Positions 9,048 to 16,935 of a DNA stretch of 64,000 nt are shown here, one piece after another. The stretch covers positions 1-64,000 of the forward strand of contig VGZC01000032.1 in the NCBI GenBank assembly GCA_016872725.1. The letters run 5' to 3'. The stretch is from Planctomycetota bacterium. Lineage in GTDB: Bacteria; Planctomycetota; Planctomycetia; Pirellulales; Pirellulaceae. The first letter of the stretch is position 1; the number at the start of each line of letters is the position of its first letter. A model generated the notes under the pieces. That model had not been told where the DNA came from. It ran no database searches and saw nothing but the letters and a program-made list of their open reading frames with translations. The position numbers and the translations under genes are program-made.

Positions 9048-11011
9048 ATCGGCAGGAACAGTTCCTCGACGTCATCGACCGTGACGAGGCGCGGCGGCGC
9101 TTCGATGCCGCCGTTCCCCACGGCCCGCTCGGCGAAATCCTCGTTCCGCTCGACGCCGCGCTCGGCCGTGTCCTCTCCCGCGATATCCGATCTCCGGTCG
9201 ACGTTCCCATGTTCGACCGTTCGAACTTCGACGGCTTCGCGCTGCGGGCGGCGGATACCGTGGACGCCGACGAGGAACATCCGCGTGGGGTGCGGCTCGT
9301 CGGACCCCCGTTGACGCCGGGAATCGCGCCGACGCGCGCCGTAGGCGTCGGGGAGTCGATCCCGGTCGCGACGGGCGCGATGATCCCCCGCGGCGCGGAT
9401 GCCGTGTTGATGGTCGAGTTCAGCGACGCGGTGGCCGATCGGCTCGCCGTCCGCCGAGCGGTTCCTCCCGGATTCGGGATCACGTACACGGGCACCGACA
9501 TCGCGGCCGATGAAGTCGTGCTGCGCCGCGGAGAACGGCTCACAAGCCGGGAGACCGGCGTCGCGGCGGCGGTCGGCATCGCGCATGTTTGGGTCTTCCG
9601 GACTCCGCGCGTCGCCATCCTGTCGACAGGCGACGAACTCGTCGAGCCGGGTGCGCCCATCCGCCCCGGTCTGATCTACGACTCGAATCAACGCGTTCTC
9701 GCCGATGCGGTGCGCGAGGTCGGCTGCGAACCGAGTGAACTGGGGATACGGCCCGATCGCTTCGATGAACTCGCCGCCGCCGTCGACCAGGCGCTCGACG
9801 ATCATGACGCCGTGCTCCTGTCGGGCGGAACGAGCAAGAGTGACGGCGATGTGTCGTATCGGGTCGCGGGCCGGTTCCGCGATCCGGGGATCGTCGCGCA
9901 CGGCGTCGCGCTCAAGCCGGGAAAACCGATCTGCCTCGCCGTCAGTCGGGGGAAACCGGTCGTCGTGCTTCCCGGTTTCCCGACATCGGCGATCTTCACG
10001 TTCCATGAATTCGTCGCCCCCGCGCTCCGCCGCATGGCGGGTCTCGGACCCGCCATGCGCGAAACGGTCCGCGCGAGGCTGGCCGCCAAGATCAACTCGG
10101 AGATAGGCCGCACCGAATACGTGCTGGTCGGCCTGATCGAACGATCGCGCGGTGATTCGTGTTCCGCGAAAAGGGATACGACCGGCGGGAAGGACGCGCA
10201 TCCCCGATGGGCGGCCTATCCGATGGGCAAAGGTTCCGGCTCCGTTACGGCGTTCGGCCGCGCCGATGGATTCGTGACGATCGCGCGGCAGGTCGAGATC
10301 GTCGACGCGGGTGAACAGGTCGACGTCCAATTGCTCGGATGCGGGCTCGTTCCGGCCGATCTGGTCGTGATCGGCAGCCATTGCCTCGGTTTGGATTGGC
10401 TCCTCGGCGCGCTCCAGGGACGCGGGTGGCGAACGAAACTGCTCAACGTCGGGTCCATGGGAGGGCTCGACGCCGTCCGGCGCGGCGAATGCGATCTGGC
10501 GGCGATCCACCTGTTCGACGCCGAATCGGGATCGTACAACGTGCCGTTCCTTGCCGAGGGTCTCGAATGCATCCCCGGTTACGGGCGCGTTCAAGGCATC
10601 GTGTTCCGGCCGGGGGACGCGCGGTTCGAGGGCCGGACGGTCGAGCAGGCGATGGAACGCGCGAAGACGGATCCGGCGTGCGTCATGGTGAACCGCAATG
10701 CGGGCAGCGGAACGAGGATCCTCATCGATCGACTGCTCGCCGGCGCCCGGCCGAACGGGTATGCGATCGGGTCGCGGAGCCATAACGCGGTCGCCGCCTC
10801 CGTGGACCAACAACGGGCGGACTGGGGCGTCGCCATCGAGGGCGCCGCGCGGCGCCGAGGCCTGGGCTTCGTTCCGATCGCCGAGGAACGGTACGATTTC
10901 ATCGTGCCTCGAGCGCGACTCGATCGGCCCCCCGTGCGGGATTTTATCGCTCTGCTCCGTGAGGACGCGACGCGCGCACAGCTACGCGCGTTCGACCTGC
11001 GGCCCGATTGA
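9044..11011 (+). CDS. MoeA-like molybdotransferase fused to a periplasmic-binding-protein-like domain
   Basis: 655 aa. Residues 1 to about 430 are a complete MoeA: VPMFDRSNFDGFALRAADT, VATGAMIPRGADAVLMVE, ILSTGDELVEPG followed by YDSNQRVL, LLSGGTSKSDGD and VLPGFPTSAIFTFHEF. Residues about 440-655 form a PBP-like domain (IGSHCLGLDWLL, GECDLAAIHLFD, NRNAGSGTRILIDRLL) of the type known fused to MoeA and to ModE-like regulators. It has no signal peptide, so I infer a cytoplasmic sensor or donor of oxyanion or cofactor. The start is ATG 9044, in an ATGA overlap with the upstream moeA; the longer frame from 9011 only reads back into that gene. An insert of 15-20 residues (SRGDSCSAKRDTTGGKD) sits in domain IV. 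Confidence 0.88.
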   Translation: MNRQEQFLDVIDRDEARRRFDAAVPHGPLGEILVPLDAALGRVLSRDIRSPVDVPMFDRSNFDGFALRAADTVDADEEHPRGVRLVGPPLTPGIAPTRAVGVGESIPVATGAMIPRGADAVLMVEFSDAVADRLAVRRAVPPGFGITYTGTDIAADEVVLRRGERLTSRETGVAAAVGIAHVWVFRTPRVAILSTGDELVEPGAPIRPGLIYDSNQRVLADAVREVGCEPSELGIRPDRFDELAAAVDQALDDHDAVLLSGGTSKSDGDVSYRVAGRFRDPGIVAHGVALKPGKPICLAVSRGKPVVVLPGFPTSAIFTFHEFVAPALRRMAGLGPAMRETVRARLAAKINSEIGRTEYVLVGLIERSRGDSCSAKRDTTGGKDAHPRWAAYPMGKGSGSVTAFGRADGFVTIARQVEIVDAGEQVDVQLLGCGLVPADLVVIGSHCLGLDWLLGALQGRGWRTKLLNVGSMGGLDAVRRGECDLAAIHLFDAESGSYNVPFLAEGLECIPGYGRVQGIVFRPGDARFEGRTVEQAMERAKTDPACVMVNRNAGSGTRILIDRLLAGARPNGYAIGSRSHNAVAASVDQQRADWGVAIEGAARRRGLGFVPIAEERYDFIVPRARLDRPPVRDFIALLREDATRAQLRAFDLRPD

Positions 11012-11062
11012 CGGATAGTGGTCCATCATGAATTCCGAACCCAAGCGCGCGGGGTGTCCCGA

Positions 11063-11698
11063 ATGAACACGGTCCCTCGCATCGGCGGCATCGTGCTGTG
11101 CGGAGGCCGCAGCTCGCGGATGGGTTGGTCCAAGGCGTGGCTGCCGTTCGGACCGGAACGCATGCTCCAACGCGTCGTCAGGATCCTCTCCGAAGTGGTT
11201 CAACCGATCGTGGTGGTCGCGGCCCCCGAGCAGGAACTCCCCACGCTGCCCTCGCATATCATGGTGGCCCGCGATCCCGTCGGCGGCCGCGGTCCGCTCG
11301 AAGGACTCGTGGCCGGCCTCGAATCGCTCAACGATTCCGTGGCTGGAGCGTACGCGACCGCGTGCGACATCCCCCTTCTTCGCGCCGCGTTCGTGCTCCG
11401 CATGATCGACTTGCTGGGGGAACACGACGCGGCGGCGGCCGAGGACGGCACTTTTGTCCATCCGCTCGCCGCCGTCTATCGCCGGTCGGTCGCCGAGACG
11501 GCGGTCCGCTTGCTCGCCGAACAGCGTCTTCGTCCGACGCACCTGTTGGACGCGGTCGACACGCGCCGCGTCCCGGCCGAACAACTGCGCGATGTCGACC
11601 CGAATCTCGAATCGCTCAGAAACGTGAACGACTGGAACGACTATCTCGCCGCGCTCGCCGCCGACGGCCGGCCCGAGCCGGATGAGCCGCCTTCATGA
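11063..11698 (+). CDS. mobA: Molybdenum cofactor guanylyltransferase (MobA-like)
   Basis: 211 aa. Nucleotidyltransferase fold: the N-terminal signature is GGIVLCGGRSSRMGWSKAWL, with the GTP-binding LxGGxSxRMGxxK pattern. DPVGGRGPLEGLVAGL and ATACDIPLL supply the substrate-binding and metal-binding acidic residues. MobA attaches GMP to Moco for DMSO-reductase-family enzymes; a CTP-using MocA relative cannot be excluded. It lies 51 bases after the moeA fusion and is probably co-transcribed. The start is ATG 11063, directly before the first beta strand; the frame is open upstream to 11018. Confidence 0.88.
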   Translation: MNTVPRIGGIVLCGGRSSRMGWSKAWLPFGPERMLQRVVRILSEVVQPIVVVAAPEQELPTLPSHIMVARDPVGGRGPLEGLVAGLESLNDSVAGAYATACDIPLLRAAFVLRMIDLLGEHDAAAAEDGTFVHPLAAVYRRSVAETAVRLLAEQRLRPTHLLDAVDTRRVPAEQLRDVDPNLESLRNVNDWNDYLAALAADGRPEPDEPPS

Positions 11699-11722
11699 GA
11701 CCGCGCGGCCGACCCTCGCCGT

Positions 11723-12298
11723 TCATTCATCGTGCCGGGAATTCAGTACGTCGTCCGAGACGCGGCGTTCCACGATGCGCCCGAATTCATCGAGACTCCG
11801 ACGCTGGCCGTACGTATGCCACGCCGACACGTCCTTCAGCTCGGGCATGATCTCCGTGAGCTGTTGGATGAGCGTATCGGCCATGCGGCGCATGCCGACG
11901 GTCGAAGCCTGCTCGCGCATCGCGGCGGCCGTCTTCATGATGCGAACCAATCGAGCCCGTTCGAGAACGGGCGTGGAGAGCGGCGAGTCGGTCTCGACGA
12001 GCAGTTCGGATACGGGAACGTCGAGCACTTCCTGCCAGCGGTAGAGATCGCTGAGCCGGATATCGGTCCGCTCGTCCTCTTGATCGCGAAGGGTCCGAGT
12101 GTCCAAGCCCGTATTGCGCGCGACGGTGCGCAGCGACACGCCCTGTTGCATGCGAACCGTTTGGATCCGATGCAATCCTCGACCATTCGGCGCCTCGGCC
12201 GCCTCGGTGGAGGCCGGCTTGTTGGTCAGCGCGGACAACGACTCGGGGGGGATCGCCGTCGCGGGATGCGACTGGGGGCCAAAGTTGACGGTCGCCAT
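11723..12298 (-). CDS. XRE-family helix-turn-helix DNA-binding protein
   Basis: 191 aa. After a low-complexity N-terminal region of about 40 residues, residues about 43-100 form an XRE HTH: RIQTVRMQQGVSLRTVARN then LDTRTLRDQEDERTDIRLSD and YRWQEVLDVPVSELL. The remaining helical region has no recognised ligand domain. It is probably a cytoplasmic transcription regulator. It converges on mobA (25-base gap) and diverges from the sigma/hemerythrin genes across a long leader, so it could regulate either side; no operator can be shown. Confidence 0.75.
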   Translation of the reverse strand: MATVNFGPQSHPATAIPPESLSALTNKPASTEAAEAPNGRGLHRIQTVRMQQGVSLRTVARNTGLDTRTLRDQEDERTDIRLSDLYRWQEVLDVPVSELLVETDSPLSTPVLERARLVRIMKTAAAMREQASTVGMRRMADTLIQQLTEIMPELKDVSAWHTYGQRRSLDEFGRIVERRVSDDVLNSRHDE

Positions 12299-12851
12299 GC
12301 CTGAAGGTGCCTTCTCTCATGTTCGAGGTTTGCCGCCATGATGAGACCCCGCTGAGGGCGACAAGGATGTTGCAAAACTCGGACGTGCTCCTCCAATCAG
12401 AAGTTCCTGGATCGCAAGAAGTACTCAGACCAAATTCTTGACAAAGATTCGCAGCCCTGTCCGTTTTCCGCGCGCCTGTCCGAAGACCGAACAACGACCG
12501 CCCCGACACGGCAAACTGGGCAATCACCCGCTCCCGACGTGTCCGGTCCCAACGCTCCCGATCGCGCCCATCCGCCCGTCCCGGCATCCAAACGGCGCGC
12601 CGTTCGAGTGGTTCGCGGAGCGAACCACGACAGTGTCGTTGATCGCTCGGCGATCAACTTCCCCACCATCCAGACCGTGCGCCGTTCGAGTGGTTCGCGG
12701 GCGAACCACGACGTTGGCGACCATCGCCCAAAGTCGGACCGCGATCCGCTGCGTCCCGTCCGTTGTGTTCGCGCTGGGCGTGGGATACGATGGACGGTGC
12801 CCTCTTGGAGGTTTTCGGTTTCTCCCCTCCGATTCTCGCTGCCCTCGTTCC
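12299..12851. other. Long divergent intergenic region rich in hairpins
   Basis: 553 bases between the XRE gene and the sigma gene. Open frames run through it on several strands but none shows protein-like composition. It holds the hairpin cluster at 12598-12712 and, between about 12380 and 12450, a relatively A/T-rich stretch that may contain promoters. A TTGACA at 12436-12441 has no acceptable -10 partner on the + strand. Confidence 0.5.
12598..12712. repeat. Hairpin repeat cluster (two direct copies plus a third hairpin)
   Basis: Two near-identical copies (12598-12631 and 12679-12712) share the core CGCCGTTCGAGTGGTTCGCG, and each forms a hairpin GTGGTTCGC / GCGAACCAC (12609-12628 and 12690-12709). 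The second copy lacks one A of the loop. Between them lies GTTGATCGC / GCGATCAAC (12638-12658). The first two hairpins are joined by ACGACAGTGTCGT, itself palindromic, so they are arranged head to head as in bacterial interspersed mosaic elements. The sequence is unrelated to the REP units at 42-44 kb. Confidence 0.7.
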
Positions 12852-13535
12852 ATGTTCGGAAGATCGACCAATCACGATCGCGAGACGGATGACGATGATA
12901 CAAACCTGTCGCTCTTGAATAAGACACAGGCGTATCTCCGTATTGTGCTCACCGCGCAAGTACCTGATTCGTTCCTTGTCGCGGCGTGGAGCGAATTCTA
13001 TCGGGTCTACAACGAATTGATCCGGCGAGCGGTTGCCGCGCGAGGCGTATTGCTGCGTGAGACGGACATCGAGGATTGCGCGCAGGAGGTGTGGATGTCG
13101 GTCGCCCGGCATCTCGTCCATTTCCGGCATCCGAAGGAACGGCCCGGTTTGCGCGCGTGGCTTTATCGGCTCGTTCAGACCAAGACGGCTGATGTCTTGC
13201 GGAAGCGTTCCAGGATTCCGCTCGCGCCCACGGAAGTCGCCGATGCGAGCGCCGTTCAATCGAATGCGCGACGCGCGGTCGATCCCTGGCAAATGCTGCT
13301 CGTCGAAACCATCCTCGACGACATGGCGTCAAGGGAATCGCCGTTGGATTGCCGCATTTTCCGGATGCGGGTCTTCGACGGGTGCGCGTTCGACGAGATT
13401 GCCGAGTCGCTTCGGATCACGACGCCGGCCACGCGTTATCGTTTTGGGCGCATGTTGAGAAAGGTCAGGGACCGGATCGCGGTCTACACCGGTTCGTCCC
13501 TCGATCGACGATCTCGACGATCGGTCGCCGGATAG
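12852..13535 (+). CDS. ECF-type RNA polymerase sigma factor
   Basis: 227 aa. The region 2 signature is ETDIEDCAQEVWMSVARHL followed by LRAWLYRLVQTKTADVLRKR; region 4 is DCRIFRMRVFDGCAFDEIAE then TTPATRYRFGRMLRKVRDRI, a helix-turn-helix for the -35 element. It directs RNA polymerase to a small regulon. The start ATG 12852 is chosen because upstream codons in the open frame look non-coding. The next gene, a hemerythrin-like protein, begins 38 bases downstream and is probably co-transcribed. No anti-sigma factor or kinase is attached here, unlike the other two sigma genes in the window. Confidence 0.82.
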   Translation: MFGRSTNHDRETDDDDTNLSLLNKTQAYLRIVLTAQVPDSFLVAAWSEFYRVYNELIRRAVAARGVLLRETDIEDCAQEVWMSVARHLVHFRHPKERPGLRAWLYRLVQTKTADVLRKRSRIPLAPTEVADASAVQSNARRAVDPWQMLLVETILDDMASRESPLDCRIFRMRVFDGCAFDEIAESLRITTPATRYRFGRMLRKVRDRIAVYTGSSLDRRSRRSVAG

Positions 13536-13573
13536 GGCCGCGTTTCGTCGAACGCCATGCGGGAGGAGAACCG

Positions 13574-14059
13574 ATGCCGACGATCGACACGCTGACGAGG
13601 ACCATAACCGTCAATCCGGCGTTCCTCCAGGAGATCAAGGAGGCGCACCGGGAGCTTTGGGCCGTCTTGGCCGACTGCCGTCGCCTGAGCGAGACGCCGA
13701 TCCATGGCCGTCGGCGGGCGAACGAATTCGCCGAGCGGCTTCGCGAACTGTGCGACCGGCTTGCCTTCCATTTCTCGCTCGAGGAAGCGTACGGGTACTT
13801 CGAGGAGCCGGTGCGGGCGGCGCCCCGGCTGGTACGCCGGTGCGAGCGGCTGCGCGACGAGCACGCCGTGCTCTACGTCGATCTCGCGCAGCTCGCCGAT
13901 CTCGCCGAAAGCCGGCTCGTCGAATCCGACGGCGCCGACCGGATGGTGACGGTGCAATCCGCGTTCATCGCGTTCGACGAACGGTTCCGCGACCATGAGG
14001 CCGCCGAAATCGAGCTCATTCAATCCGCATTGGGCGACGACCTGGGCGAAGGCGACTAA
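13574..14059 (+). CDS. Hemerythrin-like (HHE cation-binding) protein
   Basis: 161 aa, all helical. Metal-ligand-type residues fall in the right order: EAHREL near residue 25, HFSLEEAYGYFEE near 72, LRDEHAVLY near 98 and FRDHEAAEIELI near 142. This is the HHE pattern of a non-haem di-iron four-helix bundle, used elsewhere for O2, NO or iron sensing or storage. Pairing with an ECF sigma factor suggests stress sensing, which is inference. The start is fixed by a strong Shine-Dalgarno (GGGAGGAGAA) just before ATG 13574. The stop TAA runs directly into a REP-like unit. Confidence 0.72.
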   Translation: MPTIDTLTRTITVNPAFLQEIKEAHRELWAVLADCRRLSETPIHGRRRANEFAERLRELCDRLAFHFSLEEAYGYFEEPVRAAPRLVRRCERLRDEHAVLYVDLAQLADLAESRLVESDGADRMVTVQSAFIAFDERFRDHEAAEIELIQSALGDDLGEGD

Positions 14060-14136
14060 TGTCGCACGCCCCTCCGGGGCGTGTTGCGCCTCGACACGGT
14101 TTTGGGTGAGGGAACTCGCCTCGGAGAGGCGAGCGA
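14059..14136. repeat. Solitary REP-like two-hairpin unit
   Basis: It contains CACGCCCCTCCGGGGCGTG (stem of 8, loop TCC) and, 35 bases on, CTCGCCTCGGAGAGGCGAG (stem of 8, loop GGA), with flanks TGTCG and CGAC. It is the same architecture as the units in the arrays at 41961-42484 and 43461-44051. Relative to them the first stem has a T-A pair replaced by C-G on both sides, a compensatory change. It sits between convergent genes and could act as a bidirectional terminator. Confidence 0.8.
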
Positions 14137-14138
14137 CG

Positions 14139-16094
14139 TCAGCCGTTCCCGACAGGTCCCGCCGTCAGCGGCGGCATCGGGCAATCGAGCGCATCCGCGA
14201 CGACCCGCAGCAATTCGGCCTCGGTGTACGAGATCGACGCGTCGCTCGCCGCCGCGCCGAACAAACCGGCGAGCACGCGCTTCTTGACCATCGGACCGCT
14301 CTGTTCGAGCTGGACGAGCGTTTCATCGAGCGCGAGGGTGGTGCATTCCGACTTCGAAAGAATCGGCGGAATGGCCTTGAGGCCGAGCGAGGCGGCGCCC
14401 GACTGGTAGGCTCGGAGCGCGTCCGCCTCGTCGTCGTGCGACACGTGCGCCAGAATGGAAATCAGCGCCGTGGCCGGGCCGGTCACCGACGTCACCGTCA
14501 GGTACCGGGCGCGGGGCGGCTTCGCGTTCGTGAACGCGCGATCGAGGTGCGTGAGCAGCATGCGCTGCAGGATGAACTCGAAAAACGAAATCCGATCGTC
14601 GGCGCCGACCAGTGCGAGCACCGTCTTGCGGAATCGTTGGTATTGATCGTCCGACAGCTCCCGGAGCGCCGATTGGAGTTTCTCCATGAGCGGAAGACGG
14701 GCCTCGACGGGGCACTTCGCGACCTCGGGAACGATGCCGAGGAGCGAATCGAGCGTGGCCCGCCCTTCGATCGTTCGCACGAGCTCCAATTGCCGCGCGC
14801 GAACGGCGTCGTCGGCCTCGAGAAGCAAGGCCATCGCGACGACCCGCGCGTCGAAGGGATCCTCGGCCGCATCGCGCACCCGGTCCGGAATCGATGTGAC
14901 GATCCGGCCGACGTTGGCGATCGCATCGGGTCCCACCGAACCGATCGCCTGCATGGCGAACAGCGCGTCGAGCTTGACCCGTTTCGTGATCTTCTCGGGG
15001 AGTATTTCGAACGGACCCCGCGTCGCGCGGCCTTTCGGAGCCGCCCGTTCCTCGACCGGCGCCCGCGGTTCGACCTTCGGAAAGACGCCGTCGAACCGCG
15101 GGTCGATACGCTGGATGCGCACGACGAGCGGCGGATGGGTGGCCAACCAACCGCCGAAGTGCGAACGGAACGACGATGCGAAAAACATGTGGCTCGCCGT
15201 TTCCGCTTCCGCGTGCATCACGCGGGATCCGATCGACAGGCCGCCGATCTTCTTGAGCGCTCCCCCGATGCCTTCGGGATTGCGCGTGAATTGCACGGCC
15301 GACGCGTCGGCGAGGTATTCGCGCTGGCGCGAAATGGCTGACTTGATCAGGCGCGCGGCGAGCAATCCGATCGAACCGATGGCCCACATCGCCAGACCGA
15401 TCAGGAAGATCTGGGCTCCCGCGTTCTTGCTGTCCTTCCCGCGGCTTCTCGAGGAACTCCGGCCGCTGCTCCCGACGCTCCGCATGATGTAATAGCCGAT
15501 CAGCGAGATGAGCAGGATGCCGTGCAAGAGGCCGATCAGCCGCAAGTTCAGCCGCATGTCGCCGTTCAGGACGTGGCTGAATTCGTGCGCGATGACGCCT
15601 TGCAGCTCGTCACGGTTGAGATTGTCGAGCGTGCCTCGATTGACGCCGATCACCGCGTCGCTCGGCGTGTGTCCCGCCGCGAACGCGTTGATGCCCCGCT
15701 CCTCGTCGAGCACATAGACGGGCGGAGCCGGAATGCCAGACGCCAGGGCCATTTCCTCGACGATGTTGAGCAGGCGGCGTTCGGCGACGTCGGTCGAATT
15801 GGCGAGGATCCGGCGTCCGCCGAGCAACTGGGCGATCCGGTCACCGCCCGCCCGCAACTCGAATGTCTTGTAAAGGCTGCCGATCAGGATGATCGACGAT
15901 ACGCCGATCGCGACGCCGGCAAGCAAGTCCGGACGCCACAACGACGCGCCGGTCGGCCGTTGCGAGGACATTCCGAGCGCGGCGAGTGCGACGGCGTAGA
16001 GGACCGCCGTCATCGCGACGATCGCGACGACGAAAAGGACCAGCAGTTTCCGCGACTGCCGACGCGCATGGTCCTGGCTCGCGAAGAAGTCCAT
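14139..16094 (-). CDS. M48-family (HtpX-like) membrane zinc metalloprotease
   Basis: 651 aa. Two N-terminal membrane segments (about 17-40 and 57-74) precede the protease core: HEFSH at 170-174 supplies the zinc histidines and catalytic glutamate, and REYLADASA carries the third ligand E259. Two more hydrophobic segments lie at about 185-204 and 227-247. The C-terminal half from about 330 is a long soluble region absent from short HtpX proteins; it contains a helical stretch resembling a TerB-like fold (VLALVGADDRISFFEFIL), an uncertain resemblance. M48 membrane proteases degrade damaged membrane proteins. It is transcribed 10 bases after lemA, a widespread pairing. The 3' end abuts the solitary REP unit. 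Confidence 0.9.
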   Translation of the reverse strand: MDFFASQDHARRQSRKLLVLFVVAIVAMTAVLYAVALAALGMSSQRPTGASLWRPDLLAGVAIGVSSIILIGSLYKTFELRAGGDRIAQLLGGRRILANSTDVAERRLLNIVEEMALASGIPAPPVYVLDEERGINAFAAGHTPSDAVIGVNRGTLDNLNRDELQGVIAHEFSHVLNGDMRLNLRLIGLLHGILLISLIGYYIMRSVGSSGRSSSRSRGKDSKNAGAQIFLIGLAMWAIGSIGLLAARLIKSAISRQREYLADASAVQFTRNPEGIGGALKKIGGLSIGSRVMHAEAETASHMFFASSFRSHFGGWLATHPPLVVRIQRIDPRFDGVFPKVEPRAPVEERAAPKGRATRGPFEILPEKITKRVKLDALFAMQAIGSVGPDAIANVGRIVTSIPDRVRDAAEDPFDARVVAMALLLEADDAVRARQLELVRTIEGRATLDSLLGIVPEVAKCPVEARLPLMEKLQSALRELSDDQYQRFRKTVLALVGADDRISFFEFILQRMLLTHLDRAFTNAKPPRARYLTVTSVTGPATALISILAHVSHDDEADALRAYQSGAASLGLKAIPPILSKSECTTLALDETLVQLEQSGPMVKKRVLAGLFGAAASDASISYTEAELLRVVADALDCPMPPLTAGPVGNG

Positions 16095-16104
16095 GCGGAC
16101 GCTC

Positions 16105-16710
16105 CTAGAACTTCACCTGGGGCGCCTGACGCTCCTTTTCGCTTTCGACCTCGAACAATTGGGCTTCGCGGAATCCGAGCGCGCCCGCGAAGAGCACGGC
16201 GGGAAAGGTCTCGCGGCTCGTGTTGTACTTCGTCACCGAGTCGTTGTATCCTTGCCGAGCGAACGCGACCTTGTTCTCCGTCGACGTGAGCTCTTCCTGG
16301 AGCATCATCATGTTCTGATTGGCCTTGAGGTCGGGGTAAGCTTCGGCCACGACCATCAGCCGGCTCAGCGCGCCGCCGAGCGCGCCTTCGGCCGACGCGA
16401 GTCCCCGCATCGCATTGGGATCGCCGGGATTCTGGGCGGCGACCTGTTCGGCCTTGTAGGCCGCGTTGCGCGCCGCGATGACGGCTTCGAGCGTTTCCCG
16501 TTCGTGTTTCAGGTACCCTTTCGCCGTTTCGACCAGGTTCGGGATCAGGTCGTATCGCCGTTTGAGCTGCACGTCGATCTGGGAAAACGCGTTCTCGTAC
16601 CGATTGCGCAGCGAGACGAGTCCGTTGTAGACGGCGATGCAATAGAAGGCGATCAGAACGGCGAACAGGGCGATACCGCCCAGAATGATCAGCGCGGCGT
16701 TGGAACCCAT
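16105..16710 (-). CDS. lemA: LemA family protein
   Basis: 201 aa, usual LemA size. One N-terminal transmembrane helix (about residues 6-27) is followed by the conserved block YNGLVSLRNRYENAFSQIDV and QLKRRYDLIPNLVETAKGYL, then LSRLMVVAEAYPDLKANQNM and NKVAFARQGYNDSVTKYNT. The protein is expected to have a short N-terminus outside and a coiled helical domain; its biochemical role is unknown. The start ATG 16710 has a GAGGAG ahead of it; the open frame continues to 16773 without conserved residues. It is followed by the M48 protease gene. Confidence 0.92.
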   Translation of the reverse strand: MGSNAALIILGGIALFAVLIAFYCIAVYNGLVSLRNRYENAFSQIDVQLKRRYDLIPNLVETAKGYLKHERETLEAVIAARNAAYKAEQVAAQNPGDPNAMRGLASAEGALGGALSRLMVVAEAYPDLKANQNMMMLQEELTSTENKVAFARQGYNDSVTKYNTSRETFPAVLFAGALGFREAQLFEVESEKERQAPQVKF

Positions 16711-16935
16711 GTCGGAACTCCTCGGAGAAAGTGGGGGTCGGGCCGAATGCGCGGCCAACCGGGCGCATGGCACCGCCCAGGCTCGCCGATCGCCTTCCCG
16801 GTATTCGATGAGCGGACCGGCCTTATTTGTACCCGGAACGGATTATGGGGCAAGCGTCCTTGCCCCGGTTCCGCCGCGGGCCGACGCCCGGCGACCGGTT
16901 TCTCGAACCCCCAGTTCCCCCCTCGCGACAACGCA

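Noticed and set aside
12436-12465. TTGACA as a promoter for the first sigma gene
   Set aside because: No -10-like hexamer lies 16-18 bases downstream and it is about 400 bases from the start codon.
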